From Echinarachnius parma (Eukaryota; Echinodermata; Echinoidea; Clypeasteroida; Echinarachniidae), in the NCBI GenBank assembly GCA_037951105.1, contig JBAMJV010007663.1:62001-126000 (forward strand): DNA of 64,000 bases, written 5' to 3'. Under the pieces are notes generated by a model. That model did not search any database. It was not told the DNA's origin and worked only from the letters and a program-made list of their open reading frames with translations. Both the position numbers and the translations under genes were made by a program. Each line of letters opens with the position of its first letter. Position 1 is the stretch's first letter. Below, in pieces: positions 1-12,500 of this stretch.

Positions 1-434
1 CGTGCTATGAGGATATCTGCTGTGGTACCCTGAATACATAGCATATTCTAAACAGAAGAAAGAAAATTACTACAGACTAAAAAACCCTAGGAGATATTAA
101 AAAAGAAATAACGATAACAACAACAAGTTTAAACGCTGTAGCATTTAAAATTACATAGCAACAGAAAAGGAAAACGAAGAGGAGAAAAAGAGTGAAGCAG
201 AGTATGAACGAGAAAATAAGAATGACAAAATTAACATATATTTACAATATTAGATTATTCAAGAATGTTGCACACAAACGGTATATATTTATCAAGAACC
301 TGTAAGAACCAGGATTAGGTTAGATTTGACAATTTTATGTAGATGCATTAAGGTGATTAAATAGGAATGTGTATCTATTTAGATAGAATAATGTTTATAC
401 AAATATTATAATTAAATACATCAAGATGTCTAAC
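1..434. other. ACSL intron, nothing recognised
   Basis: AT-rich intron sequence. A possible AG acceptor lies near 31 on the minus strand, but the sequence after it does not resemble the expected next ACSL segment (HVGAPxPC), so no exon is called. Confidence 0.5.
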
Positions 435-507
435 CTGTTGCATGATCTCCTGGTAGAGTCAGCGTAGCGATCACTGCACACTCTGTTTGCCCATAGCCCT
501 CCAGCAC
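435..507 (-). CDS. ACSL: ACSL exon 14, YGQTEC motif
   Basis: 73 nt, VLEGYGQTECAVIATLTLPG then DHAT. EGYGQTE is the adenine-site motif. The donor is GTTAGA. No further exon of this gene is convincing between 1 and 434. Confidence 0.92.
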
Positions 508-3500
508 CTTGTAACAATAAATAATATTTAATTTACATACAGCTGTATAAAAATGGTTTTAAGTACTATGAAATAAAGGTATACAATAAAAGGTACAAAA
601 AAAAAAGCTTCATACAAACTAGCTAGGATTCTATGTACCTTTTTAAAAATTTGTATGTGTTGTTTGAATTAAATGAAGATGAATAAATATAAACAGTAAA
701 TACATTATGATTAATTTAATATACAAGATTTTAACATAGTCTTGAAAGAGATTTTTTTTTAAATAAAAAAATACATAATCTTTATTTGAAACTCCCTTCT
801 GAATTCATATGACCATTTATACAGGTTTTACTCATTACTTTATAGCGTTTCTCCATCTACCGTTTGAGCATAGCTCTCCAGTGACAATAAATGATGTACG
901 TGATAAAGATACTGATACTTACAGGAACTCCCAGGACACATCTGAGGAAGGAGATGACCTCTGGAGACAGGGGCGCTGCCCCAGAGAACACGACCTCCAA
1001 TTTACCACCCATCAGGGTCTGAACAAAGATAGGAAACATATGATGTTCTCAGTAAGTAATGAGTAATGTGCCATTCAAAGTTTGATTTATGTTTATATAC
1101 ATTGTAACCATGTGAAAAAAAAAAGAATTTCTGTTAATGTGGATAATCAATTTTTAAAAAATATAAAAAACGCATTAGCGGGAAAAAATGTCACTCTCAA
1201 AGACACATACTCATCTTCATTCAGTGGCAATTCAGTGGCATGGAACCACACATGCTCATCTTCATTCAGTGGCAATTCATCTTCATTCAGTGGCAATTCA
1301 GTGGCATGGAACCACACATGCTCATCTTCATTCAGTGGCAATTCAGTGGCATGGAACCACACATGCTCATCTTCATTCAGTGGCAATTCAGTGACATGGA
1401 ACCACACATGCTCATCTTCATTCAGTGGCAATTCAGTGGCATGGAACCACACATGCTCATCTTCATTCAGTGGCAATTCAGTGGCATGGAACCACACATG
1501 CTCATCTTCATTCAGTGGCAATTCAGTGGCAATTCAGTGGCATGGGAGGGCACATGCTCCCAATAATTTAATAAAAAACAATAAAAACAGAAGGGTAAAT
1601 CCTCTACAAAATAACATGCATACATTGTACCCCCAATCAGTATGACCATATGCTACGCCACTGTCTTCATTTAATGTTTTGACATTAAAAAAATACAAGT
1701 ACAAATACAAATGACATCTAATTATTCTACCAATACTATTTCATAGAGCAAGATTTGGGCATATACATGTACCTGTATTCTCTTGAATGCTAGCTTGTCC
1801 CACATGGTTGTGTTTCTGCAAATTCCTCTGCAAAAAAAAGAGACAGAAAACATCATGTTTACTAACTTGTACATAATTGAAACCCTCATTATACATGTCT
1901 GTGATGTGACTCTGCTTTTTAGTTGTGGTTGTTGTTGTTGTGATTTTTCTTATTGTGATTATCATTTCTACATGTATTAATATCTTGATTTAAACATAAG
2001 GACACAAGTGATTGATTTACTGATATACCCAATTTAATGTTTTAAACGTATCAAAAGTATTTTAGAAATATATATATATAACATTTTTGTATCACTTGTT
2101 TTTCAGCAAGTTTAATTGTTCTATCTTGAATTGGAAAAATGTCTTTGTCAGTTTATTTTTGCATAAAACCTTTATATATCTGCACTAGCTGCACCAACTG
2201 AACTTACTTCTCCAGCTCTGCCCTCTTGCTGCTCATGCCCATGTTGAACACCGTCTTCTTCACCCAGTTGCTGCTGCTTACACCTTGCACAATCTGGTCA
2301 AGAGAGAGAAAATCAAAGGGACAATGCTTACCATACCAAAATCGATTATTGTACAGGTCCTATATTCTGAAAACCAAACTAGCTTGGTTCCATTCTAAGC
2401 CTATTTTAGATGATAGGGCTAAGTATGCAACACAAACTTGTCTTAGTCCCAAACTACGGTTATCTGGGTTGAACGCTGTCTTCTACAGCCAACTGCTAGC
2501 GTTTACATTCTGCACAATCTGGTGAAGAGAGGGAACAACAAATATTGGAAGGATGCTTTAATACCATACCACAATTAATTGTCGTACAGGTCCTATATTC
2601 CTAAAACCAAACTAGCTTGGTTCCATTCTAAGCGTATTTTAGATGATAGGGCTAAGTATGCAACACAAACTTGTCTTAGTCCCAAACTATGGTTATCTGG
2701 GTTGAACGCTGTCTTCTTCAGACAGTTGCTAGCATTAATACGTGTGGTTTGTGGTTGCACCATGTATAAGGAGAGGATTGGTGAGTCCTGAGAAGGACTG
2801 TTGGAATTCTTTCTAGGATAGTCCTAAAAAGGACTGTGGTAGTCCTAGAAAGGACTGTGGGTAGTCCCGGAAAGGACTGTTATTCTTTCTTGAGCTTGTA
2901 GTTCGTTCTAACAAGAGCTACAGCGCCGGTATAGTTATTGTAAGGAGAGGGTGGGTGGTAGGTAGGCTTAGTGGTAGGACCGTTGCTACCATTTCTAGTG
3001 AAGAGAGAGGACATCAGACATTGGAAGAATGCTTTAATACCATACCAAAGTTAATTGTAGTACACGTCCCATATTCCTAAAACTACACAAGGTAAGTTCA
3101 TTTAAAGTCTAATTTTGAAGATATGGCCAAGTACGGTAAGCAACAAAAATCACAATTTTTGGCCCTCATAGTTACCTTATCATGAACTCTATTGAGTAGC
3201 CTAGGGACGGAACAGAACCCGCTAGGTTGGGCGAGCTTGATGTCATCTATGATTGCCTTGACATCACCACGGTAGAACGCAATCTTCCCAGCATGCAAAA
3301 GGATCATCATCTATGGAGTTGAGATAGAAGAATAGTTATTAAATGGATGCCTGTAAATTGTCTAACTCCACAAAAATTACTTGGAGCTTCCTCGTTTCTC
3401 TTCTACCGTAATGTTTAGCTTATGGTAAGAGAAGAATAAAATAGGGTTAGATTTTTTCAAATGCCCATTTAGTATGACGGTATCTATCATTGATAATCAT

Positions 3501-6500
3501 TCAGCTCAAGAGCGTTAATGAACGGTCATAAACCTCATACACGTCATACAGTAATTTGTTGTAAAAGCCGATGCAAATTTTCGCCTTTTTAACCAGGAAA
3601 GCAGTGTTCCTTTTCAATGAAACTTTCATACATTATTCAGACATATCTTACAACGATTTTGGTATAGGATTGAAGTCTCAAATGTCATTTTGGGCAATAT
3701 CTGACACTTTACAGGTGCACCTTTAACAAGCAATCAGATAATAATTAAGTACATCTAATGGAGATATACAATCATTTTCATTAACGCATACAAATATGAC
3801 ACATGAATATTTTATATAGATGAACATTCAACAACTAACCCAGCGTTTAGAATATTAAGAAAACATGAAAGATGTAGTATGAACTTGGAATGTATTCACA
3901 AGTTGTAGTACTGTTAACGTGGTAATGTGCATTAATTTTTGCTGATTTCGCGTTAAAGTCGGCGTCCGCGAATATATATGCGCGATTTGCAATGCGTGTG
4001 AACAATTGCTCGGCCGTGAAATTAAACATCTGCGAACATGTTTTTGTGTTATTAATCATGCAAAAATAACAACGTTTTCAGTTTTGGGCATGTTCACAGT
4101 AATGGGTACCTTTTTGGTTACAATGAGTAAATCCCTATTTTTCTATCACACATTCATTCCAAACCAGATTTAATTGTTGAAAGCTAATCAAGGAAAGATA
4201 ACTTTATTAACGGTATATACATATTCAACCAGTCATGTATGAATTTTCGTATGAATGTTTAAAAGTTGAAGTGAACGTACCAAATGCCTTGACAGACAAA
4301 AACAGGTCATTAAACATGTGATTCTATGGTAAAGCACAACGTTGGAAAATCATTATTTCTATGCCATTTTATTCCCCCAATGTATATAATTGTTTTGATT
4401 TTAGGAGAGATAATTAAACTCAAATAATTGTTCTTATCACTGCATTTTCTTAGGATTGATACTTCTACTATGAACGTAATGTACGTAACAAAGACGGACT
4501 AAAAATGCAACCATATAGGGAAACTGACCAAGAATATATTGTGATTAAAAGTGAGCAAAGAAAAATGGGATTCCAACGGGATTCGAACCCGAGACCTCCG
4601 GATTGCTAGACCGGTGCTCTACCGACTGAGCTATAGAAAACCCTACGACGGCGTTCTTCCCAGAAACCCCTTAATTCATCATTGCTCAAGTAGTCAGAAG
4701 CTTTATAAACCTGACATAAACCCGAAGCGGATTAAAATCAACTTGGGGATAAATGCGAGGGATCGCCGAAGCGATACAGCTTTTTGTAATAATTAATTCA
4801 AACATATAGGGAAACTGACCAAGAATATATTGTGATTAAAAGTGAGCAAAGAAAAATGGGATTCCAACGGGATTTGAACCCGAGACCTCCGGATTGCTAG
4901 ACCGGTGCTCTACCGACTGAGCTATAGAAAACCCTACGACGGCGTTCTTCCCAGAAACCCCTTAATTCATCATTGCTCAAGTAGTCAGAAGCTTTATAAA
5001 CCTGACATAAACCCGAAGCGGATTAAAATCAACTTGGGGATAAATGCGAGGGATCGCCGAAGCGATACAGCTTTTACAATCCGGAGGTCTCGGGTTCGAA
5101 TCCCGTTGGAATCCCATTTTTCTTTGCTCACTTTTAATCTAAAAATGCAACGCTGCTTTCTGTACTCATTACACTCCCACTCCCTTGTCTCATGTTATAT
5201 AATATCTTCTTTGTGTGTATTCCTTCTAATCCCAGCCAAGTTTGATTGGCCACTCACAGCCTCTCCATTGTTCAATGTCTCCGCCCCCTTTCTCAGCTGT
5301 ATGCATGTGTTCGTATTATGTCTATATATTATTATGATCTTTATGTATCCTCGTCATTCAGCCTCTGAAAAAGATTCTGCTAGGATACAAAATTTAGGCC
5401 CTATATTGACTCTCATTTTATTACACAGGCATTATTATAGTATAGATAAGCAATTTTCAGCAGTATTTTTGCTTCATTCTGTACTCATTACATGCATTCA
5501 TGGTACGGGTAATAACAAACCTATTAAATTAAATAAAGTGATATTCAAGATGAAATTCAGGCTTTTGCATGAAAACTGTCAGATCTTAAAGGGACTTTAT
5601 AGTAACATTGTCCAAATCCTCAAAACTTACTTGGAACTCTAGTGGTTCTCTCAACAATAAAAGCACGGGACAGGTTTCGGTTTTTACAATTTCCATTTCG
5701 TTTAAAAGATATTTACGATTGAAGTGTTCAGATATGAAATTGTCTACAGGATAATTTAAACTGTGTACAAAGTAAATGTTAATATATGAGTTAGTGAATA
5801 TCACTTTGCATTTTTGCTCATATCTCAGCCAAAAAACATCCAATTAACATGAAATGTTCACACATTACTTTGTGGACATAACAGATCACACCAATACACA
5901 TTTTATTAATCACACGTCACTTTTTGCACTTGTCAACGAAGTTACTAGATCCCTTTAATACTAAAAAACCACAACAAATAATTACAGGCACTTACCACGT
6001 TAAGCCTCTCATACATGTGGGCAAGAGGTAGATATGACAGATGGGTTAACCCTGGACGTAATCGCATCGCATCCTGCAAAATGAAAAAGAACAAGGAAAA
6101 CAAAATCACTCTATCTATCTAGCCAATGTCTCTCCACTGCAGAAGGAAGGCCTCTTCATCACCATTCCATCTTCTTCTATCTTGTGCTTGTCGCATCCAT
6201 GTAACACCCCCAAATTCTTTGATGTCATCCATCCAACGTCTACTCTGTCTGCCTCTTCATCTGGTTTGTGTTCCATGTTGTCCAATTAGTTATATTATGT
6301 GTCCATCTGTTGTCTTTACGTCTTGCAAGGTGGCAATCACAACATATGAAGCTTAAATAATTTTGAGTGAAGACATGACGATTTTGCTGCAATACTGCTA
6401 AAAAATTAATCGAGTAAGGGGCCAAAAGAGAGAGTTCAGAACCCTCATCCCGATCCTGCTGTAACGCCTACATGTTTATTGAGCATTACAGCTGTTGCCA

Positions 6501-9500
6501 TGGTAGTTACAATAAGTAGACACTTACAACAATTGCAACAGTTTTATCAAATTTGCTACTGGTCAAAAGAAACTGAACACAACTTTATACAACACTCTCT
6601 GAAAGTTGACAATTTTTACAATGAATTTGTGTGGAAAATTGGTAAGTGACCAGGTCCTAAATTCAGACTTTTGACTGAAATCTGGCTTTCCTAATAGATT
6701 AATAAATGGATAGTTTCCATGACTTACATGACAAGCCTTTTCAAGCCCTGATCCTGCAGCAATGATGTTCTTGTGGGTAAGCATGGCTCCTTTGGGATTA
6801 CCTACATGGGCAAAAACAAAGAAACATACAACATGAAAAATCAAATGACTGATGCATGGAATGAAAAGATACTCATAAAAAACAGTACAGTCAAAGTACT
6901 TTCTAAGTGACCACCTGTCTACAAGTACAACTGCCCATCTGTCTATTAGTGGACACCAAAACTGACCCCCCTGCAGAAGAAAACAATGTTATAGAACATG
7001 TCTATACAAATGTAGGTCACCTGTCTACAGTGGCCACTTTTTATTGTTTCCCTTAGCTGGTCATTATACACATGTTTGAATGTGATGAAACCCTTTCCAT
7101 AGAGGTCCATAGTGTCTACCTATCGCGACATGATCAGTAGTCCATAAAAGCTTTCTAACTCTTTTGTTATATGACAATACCATCTACCCCCTCCTTTCAT
7201 CATTGTACCCCTCTACCAAATGGAGGGACTGAACAGTGCAGCAAGTGAAAATAAAAACGGCCCGAGTTTGGGCAGGGAGAACGCGAAATTCACAATCAAG
7301 TGAAAACACACAAATCCTGATTCCAGAACTCCTTATCAACAAAGACTTTCTAGACTTTATCCAAAAAAATGATTAAGAAAACAATAAGAGAGGACTGCAA
7401 GACCTTAAGCAAGAATTTGCAAAACTGTCGAAACAAGTAGATACGAACGAGGCAAAAATTGTCTCACTCCAGATTGAGACAGAAAGTAAAAATCAACAAA
7501 TAAATGATCTTGAAAAACGACTCAAAACCCAGGAAGAAACAACGAACAGACTGCAAAACATCAAGTACAACAACGCCGAACAGTATTCGAGGAGAAACTT
7601 TATACTAGTTTTTGGTGCTCCGGAAAGCACAGGAGAAAAGCTCATGGCTAATGCCTTAGAGAAGCTTGGAGTCGAAGTACAACTGAAGGATATTGACCGG
7701 AGCCACCAAATCGGGGCGATCCGGAGAGCAGACCTTTAGGGCAGAGGAGCTACACACTAACAGGGACTACCAGCTACACCGACCTCGACCCCGGGTGGAC
7801 CGGGGAACACGGCAGCATCGACACGGACGTCGTGGGCTGCTGTAGCGGATAAGGCGATGCGGAAGTCGGAACAGTACCATCATCGTAAAATTTGCTAATT
7901 ATCGTGCAAATCAGGCACTGAAGGGCAGTTAGAGAGCGGCTCAAGAATTCCTGGATAACCATTGCGGAGGACCCGACTGCAGCTAACTATGAAATACTCA
8001 AGGAGGCGAGATCGTCGCCAAGGGTAACAGCAGCATGGTCATCAAATGGACGCATCCTAGCAGCTCTTACTGCAACAAACGGCAAATCGATCAGAAAAGT
8101 CATCGGTACGATAGAAGAAGCACGAAAACTAAGGTTCTCCTTTAAACAATTAATATCTAATTACATTAAAAATACTTTCAAATCATGCTATTCAGAACAC
8201 GTACCTGTAGTGCCACTGGTGTAGCATACTGTAAACAGATCTTCCCTGTCAGGTGGCTGTGCGAAAGAAAGATAAAACAAAGTTGCACAAGTTATTTTCG
8301 TAAAGACATGTTTGAAGAAACAAAATTGTAACATTACATACACACAATCAGGGAAAGAAGTAAATACATATTAATATGGGGACTGCTTTTCAAGCACGCC
8401 TGCCTGAAAATAGTACCCTTATTTTGTTGTAGCATTGAGCTCTATGCAAATTTTGTAGGGCCCTTTTTCACTTTTACAAATGATGCAATCACATCTACAC
8501 AAATTTGCGTTTAATTCTCCATGCAAATTGGCAATGTTTTCAAATAGACAAATTGAATTATCGTTGATATGCACAGATTTTACTTTCAATACAGTTTTAT
8601 TAAATCCCCGACCAATAAATCTTTACTATTAATATAATACATAATAAGATTCCATGCTACTACAAAGGAGTACAAAATAATCAATATTAGACATTGAGAC
8701 TTACCGTGTGATCCTGCATATGCTTCTTCCCAAGTTCCTATGTGAGGAAATGAAAGAGAGAAAGATGTATCAAAGACTGCAGCATCAGATATCGTCAGTT
8801 GTGAAAGAGAAGGGCGCCAAGTCACTTTTTGTACTTCAGAGATAATCAAGTTTACAGTTCAAAAGAAACCAAAGTTGCTCTTTTCTATATTATTTTGTTG
8901 AATGTTAAAAAAATAGACATAATTATGAAAATTATCAAATGTACATATTTCTGAATTGCAATTAATTGCAAATTTATAATCGATTGCAACTCGTTCTGCA
9001 ACGGGGCCCTTGTATGTCCACCGAGTGATGTGAGAAGATCAATTTCATGTTTGAATGTCATATGGCTGAGCAATAAGTGAAAATGCAAAGTGCTATTTAC
9101 AACTAAACTCATTGCCATATTAAAGCACAGTTGAAATAATCCCCTGGATTTGTTCAAATTACATCATAAATATCTCAATAACAAAGAACAAATTTAAAAC
9201 ACAAAGCTGGTTTTACACTTCTATTAGTGGGAGGAAACCAACCAGGCATGAAATAACCACTAGAGTTGCAAGTAAGTTTGGTTGATTCAGACAAAGTAAT
9301 TAGATCCCTTTAAATAACTAAAATACTACAGCAGTACTACCTACCCTAACTTCTTGTAGAGTGTAGATGTCGACACTGACGTCTTTTGCCTGTTGTCTGA
9401 CTTCATCTGTCAGTTCTTCGGGTAACATGACCACCATGGTCTTAAGAGATGGGCTATCTTTGGCTTTACTTAGAACCGCTTGGATTCGCTTGACTGTATC

Positions 9501-12500
9501 ACACATCACCACCGATATATCGCCTGAAATCAATAAATAATGCACCATAATTTAGTTTATTTACACATAATTGCAAAGATTGGCTGGAAATCATCATCAA
9601 GAAGTTACTTCGGTAGCATCAAAATCATGGTCCTTTGAGATGGGCTATCTTTGGCTTTTCCTAGAACTGCTTGGATTCGCTTGACTGGATCACACATCAC
9701 CAACGAGATATCGCCTGAAATCAACAAATAATGCGCCATAATTTAGTTAATTTACACATAATTGCAAAGATTGGCTGGAAATCATCATCTAGAAGTTACT
9801 TCGGTAGCATCAAAATCATTGTCCTTTGAGATGGGCTATCTTTGGCTTTTCCTAGAACTGCTTGGATTCGCTTGACTGGATCACACATCACCAACGAGAT
9901 ATCGCCTGAAATCAACACACAATAAGTAAGCAACATTTAATAGATAATCACCAAAATAGTACATCAAATCAACAAGAATTCACAAAAATGTACACAGTAG
10001 GCAACTGCTTCCTTATTTTCAAGAAGTTGTTCTTTTAACATGACCACCATGATGGTCTTAAAGTCATGCCTGTAAAGTGTCTAACTCCACGAAAATTACT
10101 TGGAGCTTCCTCGTTTCTCTTCTACTGTGTTGTTTAGCTTATGGTAAAAGAAGAAAAAAATAGGGTTTGATTTTTTCAAATGTCCCTTTAGTATGAAGAT
10201 AATTATCATTGAAATCTTTTATTTGAAAAACGTTGATCAACGCTTTTGTAAAAAGTACAATTGTCCTAGCTTAACAAATCCGGATGCAGCACGCGTGGGA
10301 AACATTCCGGAGATTGAACTTTGAGCCGAGCGAGCACAAATTCCATGAATTCTGTACTACATCTGTAAATATACACGGGTGCGAATATCTCAAACGGATG
10401 ATTATTACTGCGACAAATGTATGGCAGACCATCAGTATTCGGTGATAAAATATGAACTCAATATTAGTTTTTTTCACTAGGTAAACAGTGTTCGTTTTCT
10501 TTCAAACTTTCACAAATCTTTCAATTGTATTTTACAATGATATTGATATAGGATTGAAGTCTCAAATGTCATTTTGTGCAATATCTGACACTTTACAGGT
10601 ATCACTTTAAGGGATGGGCTAGCTTTCATTAATTTTTAGCGTGATTTTATTTTAAAGAAATACAATTTTGATCTCAGCTAGATTTTCAGAATACGGCCCA
10701 TGGTTCCCGTAGGCAATGGGTTAATTACCTTCATTGATGATGTAGGAGCAGACATCAGGTCCCAGAGTATCATAGAGAGGAACGCCAACGATAGCATAGC
10801 AGACACACGCTACATCTGCCAGCCCCCACTACAAGGAAAGAAGGTAATATGATCTAATTTATAATAATAATAATAATGATAATAACAATAATAAGCAAAC
10901 AAAAAGGTAAATAACCTAACTAATTAACCAACCACAGAGCATTTTCATGTGAGGATCAGACTCTCATTCGGATCATCAGAAATATTAACAATGACATAGC
11001 AGACAAATGCTACTCCAACTAGGAAACAAGTATGTATGCATGATGTCTCATGAATATTAATAATACTAATAAAATAACATATTTGTAAATAACATATTTG
11101 TATATCACCTACTGCAAAGCTTGCCTCTAAGCACTTAATTTGGAAAGATTACCGCTACAAGCTGTTTTTTTTACAAAGGGGTTTATTTTCATGCAAATTG
11201 CTTCCTTGGGAGTCAAAACTAGTAGTCTTTATTAAAGACATGTCCATTTTTTTTTTTTAACTGCTTTCTATTAAAGGAGTCATAAAGTTTAGTGGTCATA
11301 CAAGACAAATAGTTGACAGGTAGCTGTTAGGGCAGGTTTCACTGTAGGGTAAATTCTAAGCAAATATGGACAAAATGTCACGGTGTTACCACAAAATACC
11401 TCTTTCTTCATTTGAATCCTTCAAATTTGTTATGTTCTCATTATTGTAAGTATTGAAATTCTTGCTGTACATAGCCATATATATATGAATGTAGTCAGGA
11501 TTCAAATTGAAAAAGGGGTTAATTCTTGACAAAACTATGACTTTGCTTGGAATAGCCCATATTAAGCAATTCTTTGTGCAGCATTACCTCTAGTCTATTT
11601 TGTGCGTATATACCCAGCATTGATTGCGCCTTTGGCTTTAGTCCCAGGTGAACCAATCCTGAACCCAGCTCCCCTGCTGCTTCAAACACCTGAACATAGA
11701 CATAGAAATTAATATAAACATTGATAAATGATTGTGACCAGTGGCATAGTGTGGCTAACTTCAGTACCAGGTGAACCAGTCCTGATCCTAGCTCTCCTGC
11801 TGCTTCAAACACCTGAACATAGCCAGAGAAATCAATAAAAACATTGATAAATGATTGTGACCAGTGGAATAGTGTGGCTAACTTCAGTCCCAGGTGAACC
11901 AGTCCTGAACCTAGCTCCCCTGCTGCTTCAAACACATGAACATAGCCAGAGAAACCAATAAAAACATTGATAAATGATTGTGACCAGTGGCATAGTGTGG
12001 CTAATTTCAGTCCCAGATGAACAAGTCCTGAACCCAGCTCTCCTGTTGCTTCAAACACATGAACATAGCCAGAGAAATCAATAAAAACATTGATAAATGA
12101 TTGTGACCAGTGGCATAGTGTGGCTAATTTCAGTCCCAGATGAACAAGTCCTGAACCCAGCTCTCCTGTTGCTTCAAACACCTGAACATAGACAGAGAAA
12201 TCAATAAAAACATTGATAAATGATTGTGACCAGTGGCATAGTGTGGCTAATTTCAGTCCCAGATGAACCAGTACTGAACCTAGCTCTCCTGCTGCCTCAA
12301 ACACCTGAACATAGACAGAGAAAAAAAAAGAGAAAAACATTGATAAATGATTGTGACCAGTGGCATAGTGTGGCTAACTTCAGTCCCGGGTGAACCAGTA
12401 CTGAACCTAGCTCTCCTGCTGCTTCAAACACCTGAACATAGACAGAGAAAAAAAAACAAAAAAAACATTGATAAATGATTGTGACCAGTGGCATAGTGTG

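Noticed and set aside
1..31. A further ACSL exon at the left edge
   Set aside because: An AG is present on the minus strand, but none of the three frames matches the expected next segment of the enzyme.
1082..1645. Open frames of 187, 124 and 108 aa with repeated SSSFSGNSVAWNH or PLNEDEHVWFHATE
   Set aside because: A 45-bp minisatellite is open in several frames on both strands at once. It lies in an ACSL intron.
4564..4641. tRNA-Ala (AGC) gene
   Set aside because: Box A, box B and the anticodon loop look right, but there are extra bases between acceptor and D arm and T-T mismatches in three stems. It is duplicated within a transposed composite, so a tRNA-derived repeat is more likely.
4905..5642. 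245-aa frame on the plus strand
   Set aside because: It starts in the antisense of the tRNA-like repeat and runs into a MITE. No domain or codon bias was seen.
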